Part shown: positions 23,601-35,403 of the stretch, piece by piece
Layout: each line of letters starts with the position of its first letter
Position numbering within the stretch: position 1 is the first letter of the stretch
NCBI GenBank assembly: GCA_036924285.1
Contig: JAYKYS010000005.1
Location: 26,696,001 to 26,760,000 of the forward strand
Origin: Asterella californica
Taxonomy: Eukaryota > Streptophyta > Marchantiopsida > Marchantiales > Aytoniaceae
Direction of reading: 5' to 3'
Length of the DNA stretch: 64,000 nucleotides
Translations under genes and position numbers: made by a program
The notes under the pieces: generated by a model
Seen by the model: only the letters and a program-made list of their open reading frames with translations
The model's database searches: none
What the model was told of the DNA's origin: nothing

Positions 23601-24800
23601 CTCCTTCGCAGAGATGATTCAAAAACAAACCACGATGCGCAGAAGACGAGTCGAGACATGTGACATACGCAGAACCGTCAAGCACCAGCACGAGTCCTCA
23701 AGTCTGTCTAGCACGAAAGATTTCTGCAGTCTTGTGTCTCTAGCACGGGCTCGGCCGTCTCGCTCTCTCGAAAGATTTTCGCAGTCCTCTAGCTCTAGCA
23801 CTCTGGCTCTGGCAGAACCGTCAAGCACACCGTTCGCATGCTCGATGCTCTCGACAGATTTCGAATAACCGTCAAGCACACCGCTCCCACGATGCTCTCG
23901 AAAGATTTCCACAAAACTGTCAAGCACAACATTCGCATGCAAACTTCACACACCGCTCACATGCACGATGCGGCTCTCCAAACATTTTCAAAGAATCGTC
24001 AAGCACACCGCTCGTACGCACGATGCTCTCGGTAGATTTCCAAAGAACCGCACACACGATGCTCTCGAAAGATTTCTGCAAAACTTTCAAGCATACCGCT
24101 CAAAGATTAAGACAAAACTGTCAAGCACACCATGCAATCGAAGATTACTGACTTCATGTGTCTCAAGACACCAGCCCTATAGCTCTCTCGAACGATTTCC
24201 GCTCACCGCTCGCATGCAATCCAAGATCTTGTGACTCTAGCACCAGCTCTAATCGAAGATTCTCGCAGTTTGCAGTCCTGTGGCTCTGTCGAGTGATATC
24301 GCAGTCTCTCGTTCCCTCGGATAATTGCCGTAGAACGAGCCCTCACGACAAACGGCTAGTCAACAGAAAGACGGAATGCAACTGACGGAGAGACGGCAAC
24401 TGACAGAGTATAATTGACGGACGGACGACAAACGACAACGGCAGAGGGTAACGTCTAGTGACTCAGCAAACAGACACGTCAGGCATTTGACATGGCACAG
24501 TCACACCAGTGACTCAGCACGACGCGACGAGACGTCGTAACAGTAAACAGAACTTAATGATAATTAACTCGTGTGTTTTAAAGTGACATTAATCAATCAC
24601 TTTGTAACACCACTTGACGGTTCCTAAAACTGGAACCGCAGCATTTTGGTCCCACCAGCCGGCGTTTTCATTCTTCACACCATGTCCATTTAGAAATAAA
24701 ACATGCTTCACTACCTGCTCCTTGTCAACGGGTGACCGATGGTAACCCTTCTAGAGCCTGATCAAGGAAGCGCCATCACCAGAAACAACGGCACAGGGCC
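23600..24800 (-). repeat. Right inverted arm with expanded subrepeats
   Basis: Reverse-complemented, 24,553-24,624 and about 24,755-24,800 match the left arm, and 23,660-24,300 carries ten or so diverged copies of the same 'gcttgacggttctgc... aaatctttcgagagc' subrepeat. The right arm is longer than the left mainly because of more subrepeat copies. Open frames here (for example 23,619-23,942 minus) are artefacts of the repeat. Confidence 0.6.
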
Positions 24801-27800
24801 CGATCAGACGTCGCATAGATGCAAGCAATACTGTACAGGACCGTATCATTAATATACTAGTCGTAGCTAGGCCCAGTTAGTACTGGTGCCCAGTCAGGTG
24901 CTTCTGGTGAGTGGTGGCGTGAAAGTGTGTGGTCACTGGTGTCCGAGTAAAGTTAGATGGAATTCATCTTCTGCAAGAAGAGTTCCATCTGCCTAGAACG
25001 ACTAGTTAATTTAGCAGCCCTGTGAGGGTTTCATGGAGACAGTGGCTAATGAAGTCGACCTGGCAGATTAATTTCAATTTTGGAGCAGCACTCGTGGGCT
25101 TTGTGGAGACAAGGGAAGCTCCTGTAAAGCATGTTTGGGGCGGGTTAATACCATAGCTTAATTTAGCTACGATTGTCCAGCAATAGTTCCCACCACGTTA
25201 CACTGACTGACGTTCATGTCAACTGGAGAAACTCCAAGCAACTTAGTGTTTTAGGGTAGGGCCAGTTCCTTCCATCTACTACTAGAAATTTATCATTCTC
25301 CTTCGGAGAGCATAGATAAGGAGCGCTTCTTGTGGGTAGAACAACCGTCTTAGTTAGCATTCGCTAATAATTAGGGTTCTGATGTTCATGTCATTTATCA
25401 TTTCTAAACCGGAGATCGTTTACCGGAGAGATTCCTGACAGTCAATCGAAATGGGAACTCCGCGGCCTTCAAGACTGCCCATCCTTCAGAAGGTTGGAAA
25501 TCACTCCTCCGCTCGGTCAGTCTGACCGAGATCCGACAAAATGCACCGAATATTATTGCAGCATAAATTAGCGGCATAAATAGAACGACGGGGTCAGACC
25601 ATACTGACCCCTAACTGACCCTAACTATATTAGGGATACTATATAGTTTACCGCTGGGCTACGAACGAACGAAGCCTGATTCTCATGGCTCGCACTGTCC
25701 AGATTCAGACTCTAGCCAACTAACTACAGTAGCGGTAGGGTGAGAGGAGGAGTCCAAGATTCCTGGGCTGCCGATTTCCTTTCCTTTCCCCAGGCAGGGC
25801 ACAGGTGTTCAGAGAATCATCAGTCGACACAATGGAAAATTGGATTGTTTCCAGAGGCGCAGAGATTTCGAGCCAGCACATTCACATCGCGCCCCAAAAG
25901 CAGCCCCAGCGGCGCAGCACCGGCCAAGAGTTTCAAAACGGCAAGCCGTTGCCGTCGGACACCTCGCCGGGTTCATAGACGTCTGCCGTGAGGACTCTCC
26001 GCTTCTTCAGTGAAAGACTGTAAAAGAGGAAGGCAGATTCAGGACATGTTACATCTGACGGTTGTGGTTACATCCTTTTATCTACACACCTACAGTTAGT
26101 GAAACGTTCGACATTGTAGTTGAAACAAGCTTTCAAAGCAAAAAAGAATCTCAAAATAAAATTTTTTTATTTATAATGAATTAGTCTCGAACATGATATT
26201 TTTTGAAAATTGTTATATTCTTTTATTTACAGATCCAGTTCGTTGATTTTTTTGCTGATGAACATAAGAATTTTGATAGCTTTCGTACTGATTTAGAACA
26301 ACTATCCAGTTTTCTGTTTGTCTTGATGTCTAATCTGAGGACTTAGAACACAGATGAGACTATTTTGACTTCGGAATAAAAAATATTTAGACAGCGCTTC
26401 TACTACTGGTTATAAAATTAAAATGTAAAGGATCGATGAAAACAACCAGTAAGATTATACCATCTAATGGACGTTTGAAAACAGAAAAGCAGAGTAGTTG
26501 TAAGACAATAAAGTGAACATCACATCAAGTGCTCCTAATTCAACTTCGGCTCATAAATCTAAACTCTATTCTCACACAAAAGATCAAATAGAAAGCTCAT
26601 AAACGTTACGCGACGTTTGTTTGATGAGACAGGCAGAGGAGTATCTTGAACTGATAAATTGACTTCCTCCTCAAGCATTACTATCAGAATTTGACGCCCG
26701 GTACTAAATCTCTCAAGAAACTAACTTACTTCACTTTCTCTGGTTTTCCACTCGGACTACTCACCATGCAATTAAGAAGCTAATCTGTCTTATAGGATCT
26801 TCAACTTCTAACAACTCAGGTCAGATTGAAAGATCACTCAATGTCTGATTCTCAGTTTCCTGTCTCTAGCACGGTCTCTTCTTCTTTACGCGCTCTTCTC
26901 TGTAAAAAAGATTCCATTGTCTCTCTCTGTCTTTCGGTTTGCAAGTCTTGTCTTCTCCTAGGATTCACGACTAGCCTTCCTTTGCTATGAAGCTTTAGCC
27001 TCTTCTCAAAGAACTTATCATCCCCGCGTGTTAAGTAATCACTGCCCAAGGGGTTTGTGGTTAATAACAATAAACGGTGTTAGAATTACTTTCACCGAGA
27101 TTTTGTCTTTACAGCGTATTTGCGACGGAGTAGCGGTGAGATCTGTCGAGCCTTGCCGGGAACCGGCGACGTTAGCCGGGTATACGAGACGGCGGAGCAC
27201 GGCGCGTGTTATTGCTATGTGAGTTGGAGTTTACTCGCACCACGCAGAATGGCCTGCTTGCCTACAGCCGAGTTCAGTGACCGAGTGACCGAGTGACTGA
27301 CTGCCTACTCTACTCTACTCTACTCTACTCCGTAGCCCATTTTCCTCCTGACTTGTTCAAAGAGCGAGCATCTGTCGTTCGTTCGTAGAAAAGAGGAGCT
27401 CCCCTCCTCTTCAGCTGGACAGCAACGTTCGAAGAAACGCATAGAGCCGCCCGTTAGACTAGACTAGACTAGCCGAGCAGAGCCTAGCATAGCATAGCGT
27501 CATTGCCATCGGTGGTCTCCAAGGCGCTCGAAGGGTAAGGAGGGACGGAGGTCACTACTCCGTCAGCCGACCCGACCTTTTCTTTGCGACTTGGGAGGAA
27601 AGGTCGGCCGAAAGCGTTGCAACATCCCATCGAAGTTTCTTGTGGCGTTTTTCGAGCTTTTGGTATGTTCTCTTGAGACTTGGCGACAAGACCGAGGAAG
27701 AAGAAGAATAAGAAGACGAAGAAAAAGGTAAGAAAGAAAGCGAAAGAGAAAAGGGTCGATAGACAGAGCTCAGCTCAACAACTCCACAGGCGATGAATCG

Positions 27801-28354
27801 AGATTGATTCGAGAATGAGTGGCAATCGGCAAGAAATCGAGTTTCAAGCCAGTCTTTCAGTTTGGGCCGAGGACGTGTTGGAAGTTGCACGATCAGACCG
27901 TCCCTACCGTCTATCCGCTATCACTCCATGTTTAAAGTTAAGGGACATGCGAACAGGAGTCAGTTCGTACAGTCAAAAGGAGAAAAAGGAAAAGGAACTG
28001 GTAGGGTTCATACACATATTCGCCGGAGTAGTAATGCTGGAGCTGCATCGTTCTAGCGTTGCTCACATGGTCTAGGCATGGAGTTTCCTAGCAGAATCGA
28101 TTCAACGAAACCTAAAACGAGAAAGACCAAAAGAATCTCAGTTGCACACTGGCAGCCCGCGCGGGGCCGTGGCAGAACAGTCGCTCATCTGCCATTCTGG
28201 GCTTTGCATGGTCCTCCACATTGATCAATCTGCTCCCAGAGTCCACACCGAGCGTCCATAGCCAAGAATGCCCACTTCATAACAAAAATGGGAAGTCGTC
28301 ACTTGGAGGAGAATAATGTAGTTGAGCTACCCTTCTGGACATGAGCTTTGAATG
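24801..28354. other. Unassigned stretch
   Basis: No gene is supported. Simple arrays occur at 27,306-27,330 (ctact/tactc unit) and 27,454-27,470 (ctaga unit). A plus-strand frame beginning at 25,830 (ATG, 'MENWIVSRGAEISS...') is about 48 codons with fairly GC-rich codons, but it has no recognised domain. 26.1-26.6 kb is AT-rich. Confidence 0.45.
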
Positions 28355-28805
28355 AAACTCGATGAACAAATTCAGGCAGGAATTAAATCGGAGTTACTCG
28401 ACGACAGACCTTCGGAGTTAAGTTTTCGACTGGAGTGTTTCAGGTAAACGGTTCGTCTAAAACTCGATCAACAAATTCAGGCAGGAATTTAATCGGAGTT
28501 ACTCGACGACAGACCTTCGGAGTTAAGTTTTCGACTGGAGTGTTTCAGGTAAACGGTTCGTCTAAAACTCGATCAACAAATTCAGGCAGGAATTTAATCG
28601 GAGTTACTCGACGACAGACCTTCGGAGTTAAGTTTTCGACTGGAGTGTTTCAGGTAAACGGTTCGTCTAAAACTCGATCAACAAATTCAGGCAGGAATTT
28701 AATCGGAATTACTCGACGACAGCGAGTTAAGTTTTCGAATAAAAGCGAAGAAAAACGCGACGACATTGTGTCGCGTTTTTCTTTTAGTTTTCGATTGGAA
28801 TATTC
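28355..28805 (+). repeat. 105-bp minisatellite, open in frame
   Basis: The start word 'aaactcgat[g/c]aacaaattc' recurs at 28,355, 28,460, 28,565 and 28,670, exactly 105 bp apart, and the middle units are near-identical. The fourth unit has lost about 10 bp and then diverges, with a partial fifth unit ending near 28,820. Because 105 is 35 codons, a frame at 28,435-28,842 stays open and would encode a 35-residue repeat ('FQVNGSSKTRSTNSGRNLIG' onward). No start context, neighbour or family supports a gene. Confidence 0.9.
28748..28783. repeat. Perfect 14-bp hairpin inside the minisatellite
   Basis: The stem aagaaaaacgcgac pairs exactly with gtcgcgtttttctt around an 8-nt loop (gacattgt). It interrupts the last, diverged minisatellite unit and so arose after the array. 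The T-run on the 3' side recalls a terminator, but this is a eukaryotic non-coding context and that role is not claimed. Confidence 0.85.
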
Positions 28806-28820
28806 TCATGTAAACGGTTC

Positions 28821-29377
28821 GTATGGACTCCGACTACGCTAGCATTTAACTTTTCATAACTCCAAACAAAACAAGAACATATGCATCCGAAGTGACCTCC
28901 GCATAGAGGAATCGGATCTAGAGAACAACAACTAGAAAAGGAGGGTGAGGAGACGAAGATGTTTTTGTCGTGTAGCGTCCGTGTTGAGCGGTGTCTGAGA
29001 ACGTCAAGAAATCGATAATCGCAGAGCCTCGGGCTATGGCGGCCAGCACGAAGTAAAGCAAAGTCGAGAAGTGAGAATTTAGGTCTCGCACTGCGAATTC
29101 GAGGAGGACCTCCTCAAGAGGAGTGAGGACGGGGCGGTGTAAAAATCTGGGGAATGCAGCTGGAAACGAAGACAAACCGAGACGAAGAAAGTGGAAAAAA
29201 TTTCATGCCAATTCTTTTTTTCACAGCGCAGGAGAATGTAGTACAAACTCTGGAAAGAGTGAATTCGAGTCCAAGGTCCAACGAGAGAGTGCTAAGTGAG
29301 ATTACCAATAACGCTTAGTACTAAGCGAACCGAGACGAAGCGGACCTACGGCACGAAAGAAGCAGAAGCCAGAAGCC
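28821..29377. other. Unassigned stretch upstream of the LINE
   Basis: This may include the LINE 5' untranslated region. The LINE 5' end could not be fixed because no target-site duplication was identified. Confidence 0.4.
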
Positions 29378-30921
29378 ATGTCAGAGTTGGAAATGATGGG
29401 ACAGCAGATAGCTGCGGAATCTTTATACAACAGGGAGAAATCGCTGAAGTTGGAGGACACGGCATTGAGGCTGACTGAGACCACTATCCCGCCAAGGAGA
29501 GACCCATAACGTACGCTAACGCCAGACACCCAACAACACCTGAACCCTACACACATTGCACACCAACATCTGCACACGACAGAGGGAGGACAAACGCATC
29601 AGAAGACGGTACTCATCCAACAAAAGGAAGGCACTCAGCACACTCAACAGAAACAAGCGGAGAGCATCAACACGACGAAAGCAACAACAACAACAACCGC
29701 GCAGGGTGCTTTGAAACCAGCATACGACAGAGGTCTCGCCAAGGTGGAGCGAGAGAAACGGAGACAGCAAGTAGAAGTCGCCTGGAAATCTGCGATCACA
29801 TCAGTCGAGTGCGTTAAGAGAAACATTAGCAGATTCAAAGGAGAAAAGAGAAAAAGAAAGACCCCTACCCTGAAATCCACGAAAGGAGACAATACGGAAA
29901 CGAGAAAAGGGAAGAGCACAGAGCAACTATCGACAAGTTGAGGAAGAAAACACCACCAATGGAAAGGACAGAAGGTCGTCTCAGTCACCATAAACACTCA
30001 AATGGTGCTCAATAGAATGCAGATGCTAAAGGAGCGGGCCTTCATACTCTACACAACCGATGTCATACCGTCAAAGGACACAGTGAAAGAGTGGGCCGAA
30101 TTCATCCTCACACAGGAGCTAGGCATAGTGGTGAAGAAAATACGAATGCTAAACCGGAGATGTTTTCTCATCACAGTAGAGTCAGAGGACCAGCGCGACA
30201 AGATCCTGACAGCCACGCCACCGTATATGGGCAGAAATATGGTTTCGCTTTCCCTTGGGAACCAACATTCGATCCATCGACAATCCACACAAAGAAATCT
30301 CTGGTATGGGTCGAACTACCTGACATTCATCCTCACTACGAAAGCTTTGGGAGGGAACTGCTTTCCACGATAAGAGAAGTTCTATACATCACGAATGAAA
30401 CAAGTGAATGTAAGTATCTATGCATCAGAGGATGCATACTGCTGAACCTAAATGAAGCCCTACCAGACATGCTGAGTGTAAATGATGAAGATGGAGAGGG
30501 TGCATACTTACAGAAAATCATATACATGAGCATGCCTGATGCAGGCATCGCATCATGCTTCGCATGCCATAAGAGGAGACACTTAGCACGCAAGTGCCCT
30601 GAGAAAGCTGAGAGATCAGTCACGAAGGGACAAACGACAAACAGGGCTGAACCACAACAGTCAAAGTTGCAGACCAAAACCTACAAGGAGCAAAGAAGAA
30701 CCACAAATACAGAGGACTTCACACCAGTAAGACAACTAAGAGGAAAGCATCAAAAGAGAGTCAACAGGAGGTCACCTCTACAACAAGGACAAATCGCTTT
30801 CAAGCTCTGGAAAACTTGGAAGAAGGAGAGAAGAGCACGGAGGAGAGAGAGACCCGGGGCAGTACGAGAAGTCGCCAACCCTGAAACAAAGTCATTCATC
30901 AGAGGTTCCGATGGACTTTAG
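29378..30921 (+). pseudogene. LINE ORF1 (DUF4283 + CCHC zinc knuckle), broken
   Basis: The ATG at 29,378 is in the same frame as the later open stretches at 29,711 and 30,002. TAA near 29,507 and TGA at 29,939 interrupt it, and near 30,240 the reading changes frame into the stretch that ends at 30,921. The N-terminus is Gln/Thr-rich, the middle matches DUF4283 (KEWAEFILTQELGIVVKKIR, then YGFAFPWEPTFDPSTIHTKK, then SLVWVELPDIHP), and a zinc knuckle follows (CFACHKRRHLARKC, C-x2-C-x4-H-x4-C). The tail is Arg/Lys-rich. The family product is an RNA-binding chaperone that packages LINE RNA. Confidence 0.8.
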
Positions 30922-31280
30922 CAAGGAGAAAAGAAAGCGGAGAGCGGAAGGACAAGGGTCTCACCTGGATTCGGAGCAGGATTCGGAGCAGGAGCGCGAA
31001 GAAAATGAATCGGCAACACAGGAAAAGGAAGCATCACGATGCGTTGAAACAAAAGAAGGAAAATTCCTCAAGGACGATGGTATCAAGAAGGATTTCGATG
31101 AGTCAGAAGGCGCGACAAGAGGGACGACAAGAGAGGGCAGCACGTAGGATTATGATGAGGTACATATGAAAGAGGCCGAAGCAAAGGATCAACCAACAGT
31201 CACGAGCACCAAAAGATCAGGAAAGTCGACCGGAGCACTTAGGAGACTCTAAGCATCTAGTAATGATGATGAATACGAAG
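30922..31280 (+). other. LINE inter-ORF region
   Basis: This lies between the ORF1 stop and the first endonuclease residues. An open frame at 30,911-31,147 is Glu/Lys-rich and overlaps the ORF1 stop; it may be the shifted tail of ORF1. No motif was seen. Confidence 0.4.
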
Positions 31281-33559
31281 ATAATAAGCTGGAACTGTGA
31301 GGGGGCTTGGAAACCCTAACAGATTACGAATAGTTAAAAGATGGATAAAAAAACAAGGAGAGAAAGTAGACATAGTGTTACTACAAGAATTGAAGATTCA
31401 AGAGAATAGAGCAGAATTCCACTTAAACCAAATAGCCAGTCAGGACAGATACATAGTCGATTACACAAGCGAAGGGAGAGCAGGAGCAGCAATCATAGTG
31501 ATGAACGACTGGAAAATTACCGATAGAGGTGTGAAGGGAGATGGCACACTCGCATGGATGCAGCTGGAGACAAATAGCCTCAGTACACAGTCCGAATGAA
31601 AGGAGAGAGAGGAGCACCTTGTGGGCATGGATGGAAGGGCAATGGACAACAGGTAATTGGATCTTCGGTGGAGACTGGAACAGCGTAGAAACACCGGTGG
31701 ATAGCGTTGGTAGAATGGCACTCCAACATGAAACAGAGAGAAGAAAGTGGCTGTCACTGATACAATCGCTTGATCTAGAAGATGGATGGCTGGGCGCATC
31801 CTACACAAGACCACACTACACCAGACAATGCAAAGTAAGAGAAAGACTAGACCAAACCAGGCTAGACCCCTTCTACATATCCCAGAGAGCTGAATGGTCT
31901 AACGCTCAAATCAAAATGTGACATGATGGCAGGCAAACGATGTCGGACCACATCCCGATTATCCTCTGTCTTGTACCTGTTCAAGGACAAGAAGAGGTCA
32001 GACGAAGATCCTACCTCAAAGTGAATCCAGAACGGCTAAAAGAGACGGAAACACTACAAAAGATGAAAGATACATGGGTAACAGCAGCCAACACGATCGA
32101 GGATCCTCGAAGCAAGTGGGAGCTCAGATGGCAAGCTACTAAGCAGGTGGTAGTACGGAGGGAAAATATCATCAAACAGGAACGAAGACAGGAGGAAGAA
32201 AAGATGAAAGAACTGGAGAGGCTACGTATCTTGTTAGCGGAAGGAGAGTCCGCTGAAAATGAACCTCGGCTGAGCGTGCTCTCCACGGAAATTAGACGAC
32301 TGGAACACAGTCAGGCAACGAGATGGAGATGGTGGAGTCGGCACAAGTGGATACGGGAGGGCGATGCCCCGTCGAAGTACTTCTTCACAACAGATCAAGG
32401 AAGCAATGATGTCTCTGCAGACAGAAGAAGGAGTGTGGATAACCAGAAGAGAAGACATCACGAAGGAACTACATCGATTCTACCAGGAGCTGTTTAAGAA
32501 AGATCAAAAGGTGGAGGAAGAGACGCACCTGAGAAGGGTAGCGCTAAGCCTCACCAAGAAGAGGATGTCCGAACCTCATAACAGAAAACTGAGAGCATTA
32601 CCGTCGAACGAGGAAATCCACCACACAATCCTTGAACTGAAAGCAGAGAAATAACCAGGCCTTGACGACATGACGGCCGAGACGCTAAAAGTGATGGGCA
32701 AGGAGATGGAAACCGACCTCCAGGAGATGATCAAATGCTTCTGGCACACCCAACAAATCACCTGGAAAGCGAAGCAGGGGGTTATAAAACTAATACCCAA
32801 AGAAGGAGAACTACAACGACTACGGATTTGGAGGTCAATTTCGATGCTAAACATAACATATAAGCTCATAGCGAAGGTGATGACCAACAGATTGAAGGTG
32901 GATCTCCTCGAAGTAATTGATAACCGACAGAAAGGTTTCATCAAGGGTCGCACCATCTCAGATAATATCATGACCTTCAAACTGAGGCAACAAGGAACGG
33001 AGCACAAGCGACTGCCAACGGCTTTTCTCAAGCTCGACTTCGAGAAGGCATACGACAGGGTTAACCATACTTACATCTGGGAAACTATGGAAGCGATGAA
33101 CATAGATCCGATGTTCATAAAGCTGACAAAAGGTCTTATCGTGAACGCGACGTCCAAGATACACATGCAAGGGGATTTCACATCAGAAATAAACCTTGAA
33201 AGGGATGTACGACAAGGATGCCCACTGGCACCCCTGCTGTTTGCGATTGCGACGGTGCCACTTATGTCGATGTTGGATGAGAAGCAGAGACAAGGTGTGA
33301 TTGAAGGGGTCAAGATATGCGAAGGCAAGACACTCCTCCATTAACTTTTTGCTGATGACACTCGAATACACATCAAAGCGACAGCAAAGAACTTCGAAGC
33401 GGTCCAAGAAACTATACAGTGATAAGATTGAACCTTAGAAAATCGACACTTGTTCTTATTGCAATCTCGGAGATACCTCAGTGGATGGTAAGCAATGGGT
33501 GTCACATCGCGGCGCCAGGAGAGGTCATTAGATACATGGACTACCCGATAGAGAGAAAT
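31281..33559 (+). pseudogene. LINE ORF2, endonuclease and reverse transcriptase (5' part)
   Basis: The apurinic-type endonuclease begins 'IISWNCEG' at 31,281. An extra base in a G run then shifts the frame into 31,297-31,599 ('VDIVLLQELKIQENRAEFHL'). After a further frame change come 'NWIFGGDWNSVE' and 'SDHIPIILC', which hold the catalytic Asp/Asn and His of the family. The reverse transcriptase follows, with 'IWRSISMLNITYKLIAKVMT', 'FLKLDFEKAYDRVNH' (first catalytic Asp), 'RDVRQGCPLAPLLFAI' and 'LFADDT' (the Asp pair). In-frame stops include TGA at about 31,919, TAA near 32,652 and TAA just before LFADDT at about 33,342, with frame changes near 32,400 and 33,420. It ends at the gypsy target site. 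Confidence 0.85.
33555..33559 (+). repeat. Target-site duplication, left copy (gaaat)
   Basis: This 5-bp gaaat borders the left end of the chromovirus and is repeated at 41,209-41,213. Five base pairs is the usual duplication length for Ty3/gypsy integrases. Confidence 0.85.
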
Positions 33560-34671
33560 TTTCACGCACCTACCGCCTTGTTGCGCCAGCGGAAGCTCTA
33601 ACTCAGTAGGTCACAAACTTTACACCGCTAACCTGCAAACACAATCACAAGTTAGCGTCCATGCACCACTTACCTTAGTTCTGGTTGGTCCGGACCGGAG
33701 CCGGACCGTCTCCCTAATCATCAAGCTCAGCAATCCTAAGTCCCGACTTAGATCCGCCTAAGTCGGTCCCAAACATGAGCAAGTCACAATATGACTTGGG
33801 GCGGACTTCCCATAAAGTCCAGGGTCCTATACGGTGCCTCCAGCACACCTAGCGGCCCAACCGCCCGTGATGTCCGTCTGGGTCCAGGCTCCCGAACGGT
33901 GGTCTAACCCGCCGACTCGTTCCCTAGTCTTGCCCCAGCCCTTACATCGTTCCTAAGTCTAGCCGTCCAAGTCTAGATCGGAACGTGCCTTGGAACTGGC
34001 CCAGCCATCACCTCATGCCCCCAGAGTCCGCCCGCCGAACCCTGAGGTCGGGTGACTCGTCCTGGCCCACCCAGGCATCGAGCCCCCCTCATATATACTT
34101 CTGGGGATCGGCGGCCCCGCCCTCCTCTTTGGTCCCTGAAAATTATACCACAACCCGATTGTGGTTCGGCCATAACTTCCAGCTCGGAGATCAGATCAAG
34201 GAGTGTTATATATCACTGGAAAGCTCTCGACGAGACCTTTCCAATGATACCTCACTCGCCTCGAGATCTTACGTGGAGCTCCGTCCACGGCCTAAAACGT
34301 CCCTGGAGCTCCAACACTTAGCAGTTTTTCCGAAACCTGTGGTCCAGACCTAGGGTCGAACCCTGTGGTTCGTCTGCGTCTCGGTCCCGCGTCTCGGACC
34401 CACGTCTCAGACCTATGTCTGAGACTCATGTTTCAGTCCGTTCCCAGACTCGCCCCCTTAGGTCAGCGTTCGTCTAGGGCCTCTTGGGATAGGCCCTTAT
34501 GTCCTAACCCAAGGTTCCAACCTTGGTTCAGAGAACCACTTAGGGTTCATCTGATCCCAACTTCCCGGCCAAGCCGTTAAGTCCTACTCGCAGCGTTCAC
34601 AATCTAGCGCAAGTCCGCTAGGGTTCTGTTGTTCGCGTCTGCGCCCGATCTTGAGAATGAGGGGCGCGACA
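33560..34671 (-). repeat. 3' LTR of the chromovirus (1,112 bp)
   Basis: In sense it starts TGTCGCGCCCC (at 34,671) and ends ...GTGAAA (at 33,560), so the usual TG start is present but not a CA end; the target duplication and the primer-site spacing both support this boundary. It aligns with the other LTR at an offset of 6,524, or 6,537 beyond the indel. It contains a small hairpin (gtctcagac ctat gtctgagac) near 34,404. Confidence 0.93.
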
Positions 34672-34690
34672 CTCACCCCCACTTTGGAGG
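34672..34690 (-). promoter_or_regulatory. Polypurine tract
   Basis: In sense the sequence directly before the 3' LTR is CCTCCAAAGTGGGGGTGAG, purine-only from AAAG to GAG apart from one T in the core and a T near the end. Such tracts prime plus-strand DNA synthesis during reverse transcription. Confidence 0.75.
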
Positions 34691-35403
34691 TTGATGCCCT
34701 CATCAACAATGATCCTTTAAGTTAACACCAAGTTCAAAATGGGTAGCCAACCCCTTGGCGTCAGAATTGCGTTCTGGTAGCTAACCCGCAATTCTCTTCT
34801 TGGCTTGAGTCTTAAGTTGTCGCTAGAACACTTAGAACATTTCAACTAGCCTCGGGAAAAGCCTTACCTTTTTGGCCCACCCTAAACAAAACTAGTTGAC
34901 AACTTCTAAACATTCTACTTAAGACTCTAACTTGCTAACTATAAGTATTCACACCTACTTACGAGGTCCCCCAAAACTCACTTTCCAGTCGCAACCTGAT
35001 TTGACTTAGACGCGCGACTAAGTTTACTTTGCAGTTAGAAAACCGCAAGGCAAGATCACCCCAAGCCCCAAGACAAGTATAAAATTTCATACTTGCTTTG
35101 CCAACGCTACGGCAAACCTAAGTCTTGACATCAAGACTTAGTCTTGATTTAGATGCTTATCCAAACCAGCTTGCTTCCTTTGAGTGTGCTTCGTTCCTCC
35201 TCTTGACAACATCCTAGGCATCTGATCAGAACTAGTCATAGCCATACACTACCAATACACTTAGACAATTTTTCAAGAAACAAAATCTTTATTTCCAAAC
35301 ACAAGTCAAAGTACAAAGTCCATCGGCCCAATTCGCCTCAAGTTGCTACTCGTATGGTTCGTCGTTTCTTCACCCCTCGTTGGAAGGAGATGTCCTCATC
35401 TTG
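34691..35403 (-). other. Chromovirus 3' untranslated region
   Basis: About 0.7 kb lies between the pol stop and the purine tract. No ORF or motif was recognised. Confidence 0.6.

Noticed and set aside
23619..24385. Overlapping ORFs on both strands of the right arm
   Set aside because: They arise from the subrepeat array, whose repeated words keep several frames open; the peptides are repeat-derived.
28748..28783. Hairpin plus T-run as an intrinsic transcription terminator
   Set aside because: That signal belongs to bacterial genes; there is no adjacent transcription unit here.
28355..28805. The regular 105-bp repeats considered as a CRISPR-like array
   Set aside because: The units are contiguous without variable spacers and the genome is eukaryotic.
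33973..34353. ORFs inside the LTRs, also present at 40,497-40,877
   Set aside because: They are repeated exactly as expected from LTR duplication, and Ty3/gypsy LTRs do not normally encode protein.
34360..34372. Box-B-like 'agggttcgaccct' (minus strand) as a tRNA gene
   Set aside because: No acceptor, D or anticodon arms fit around it, and it lies within the LTR.
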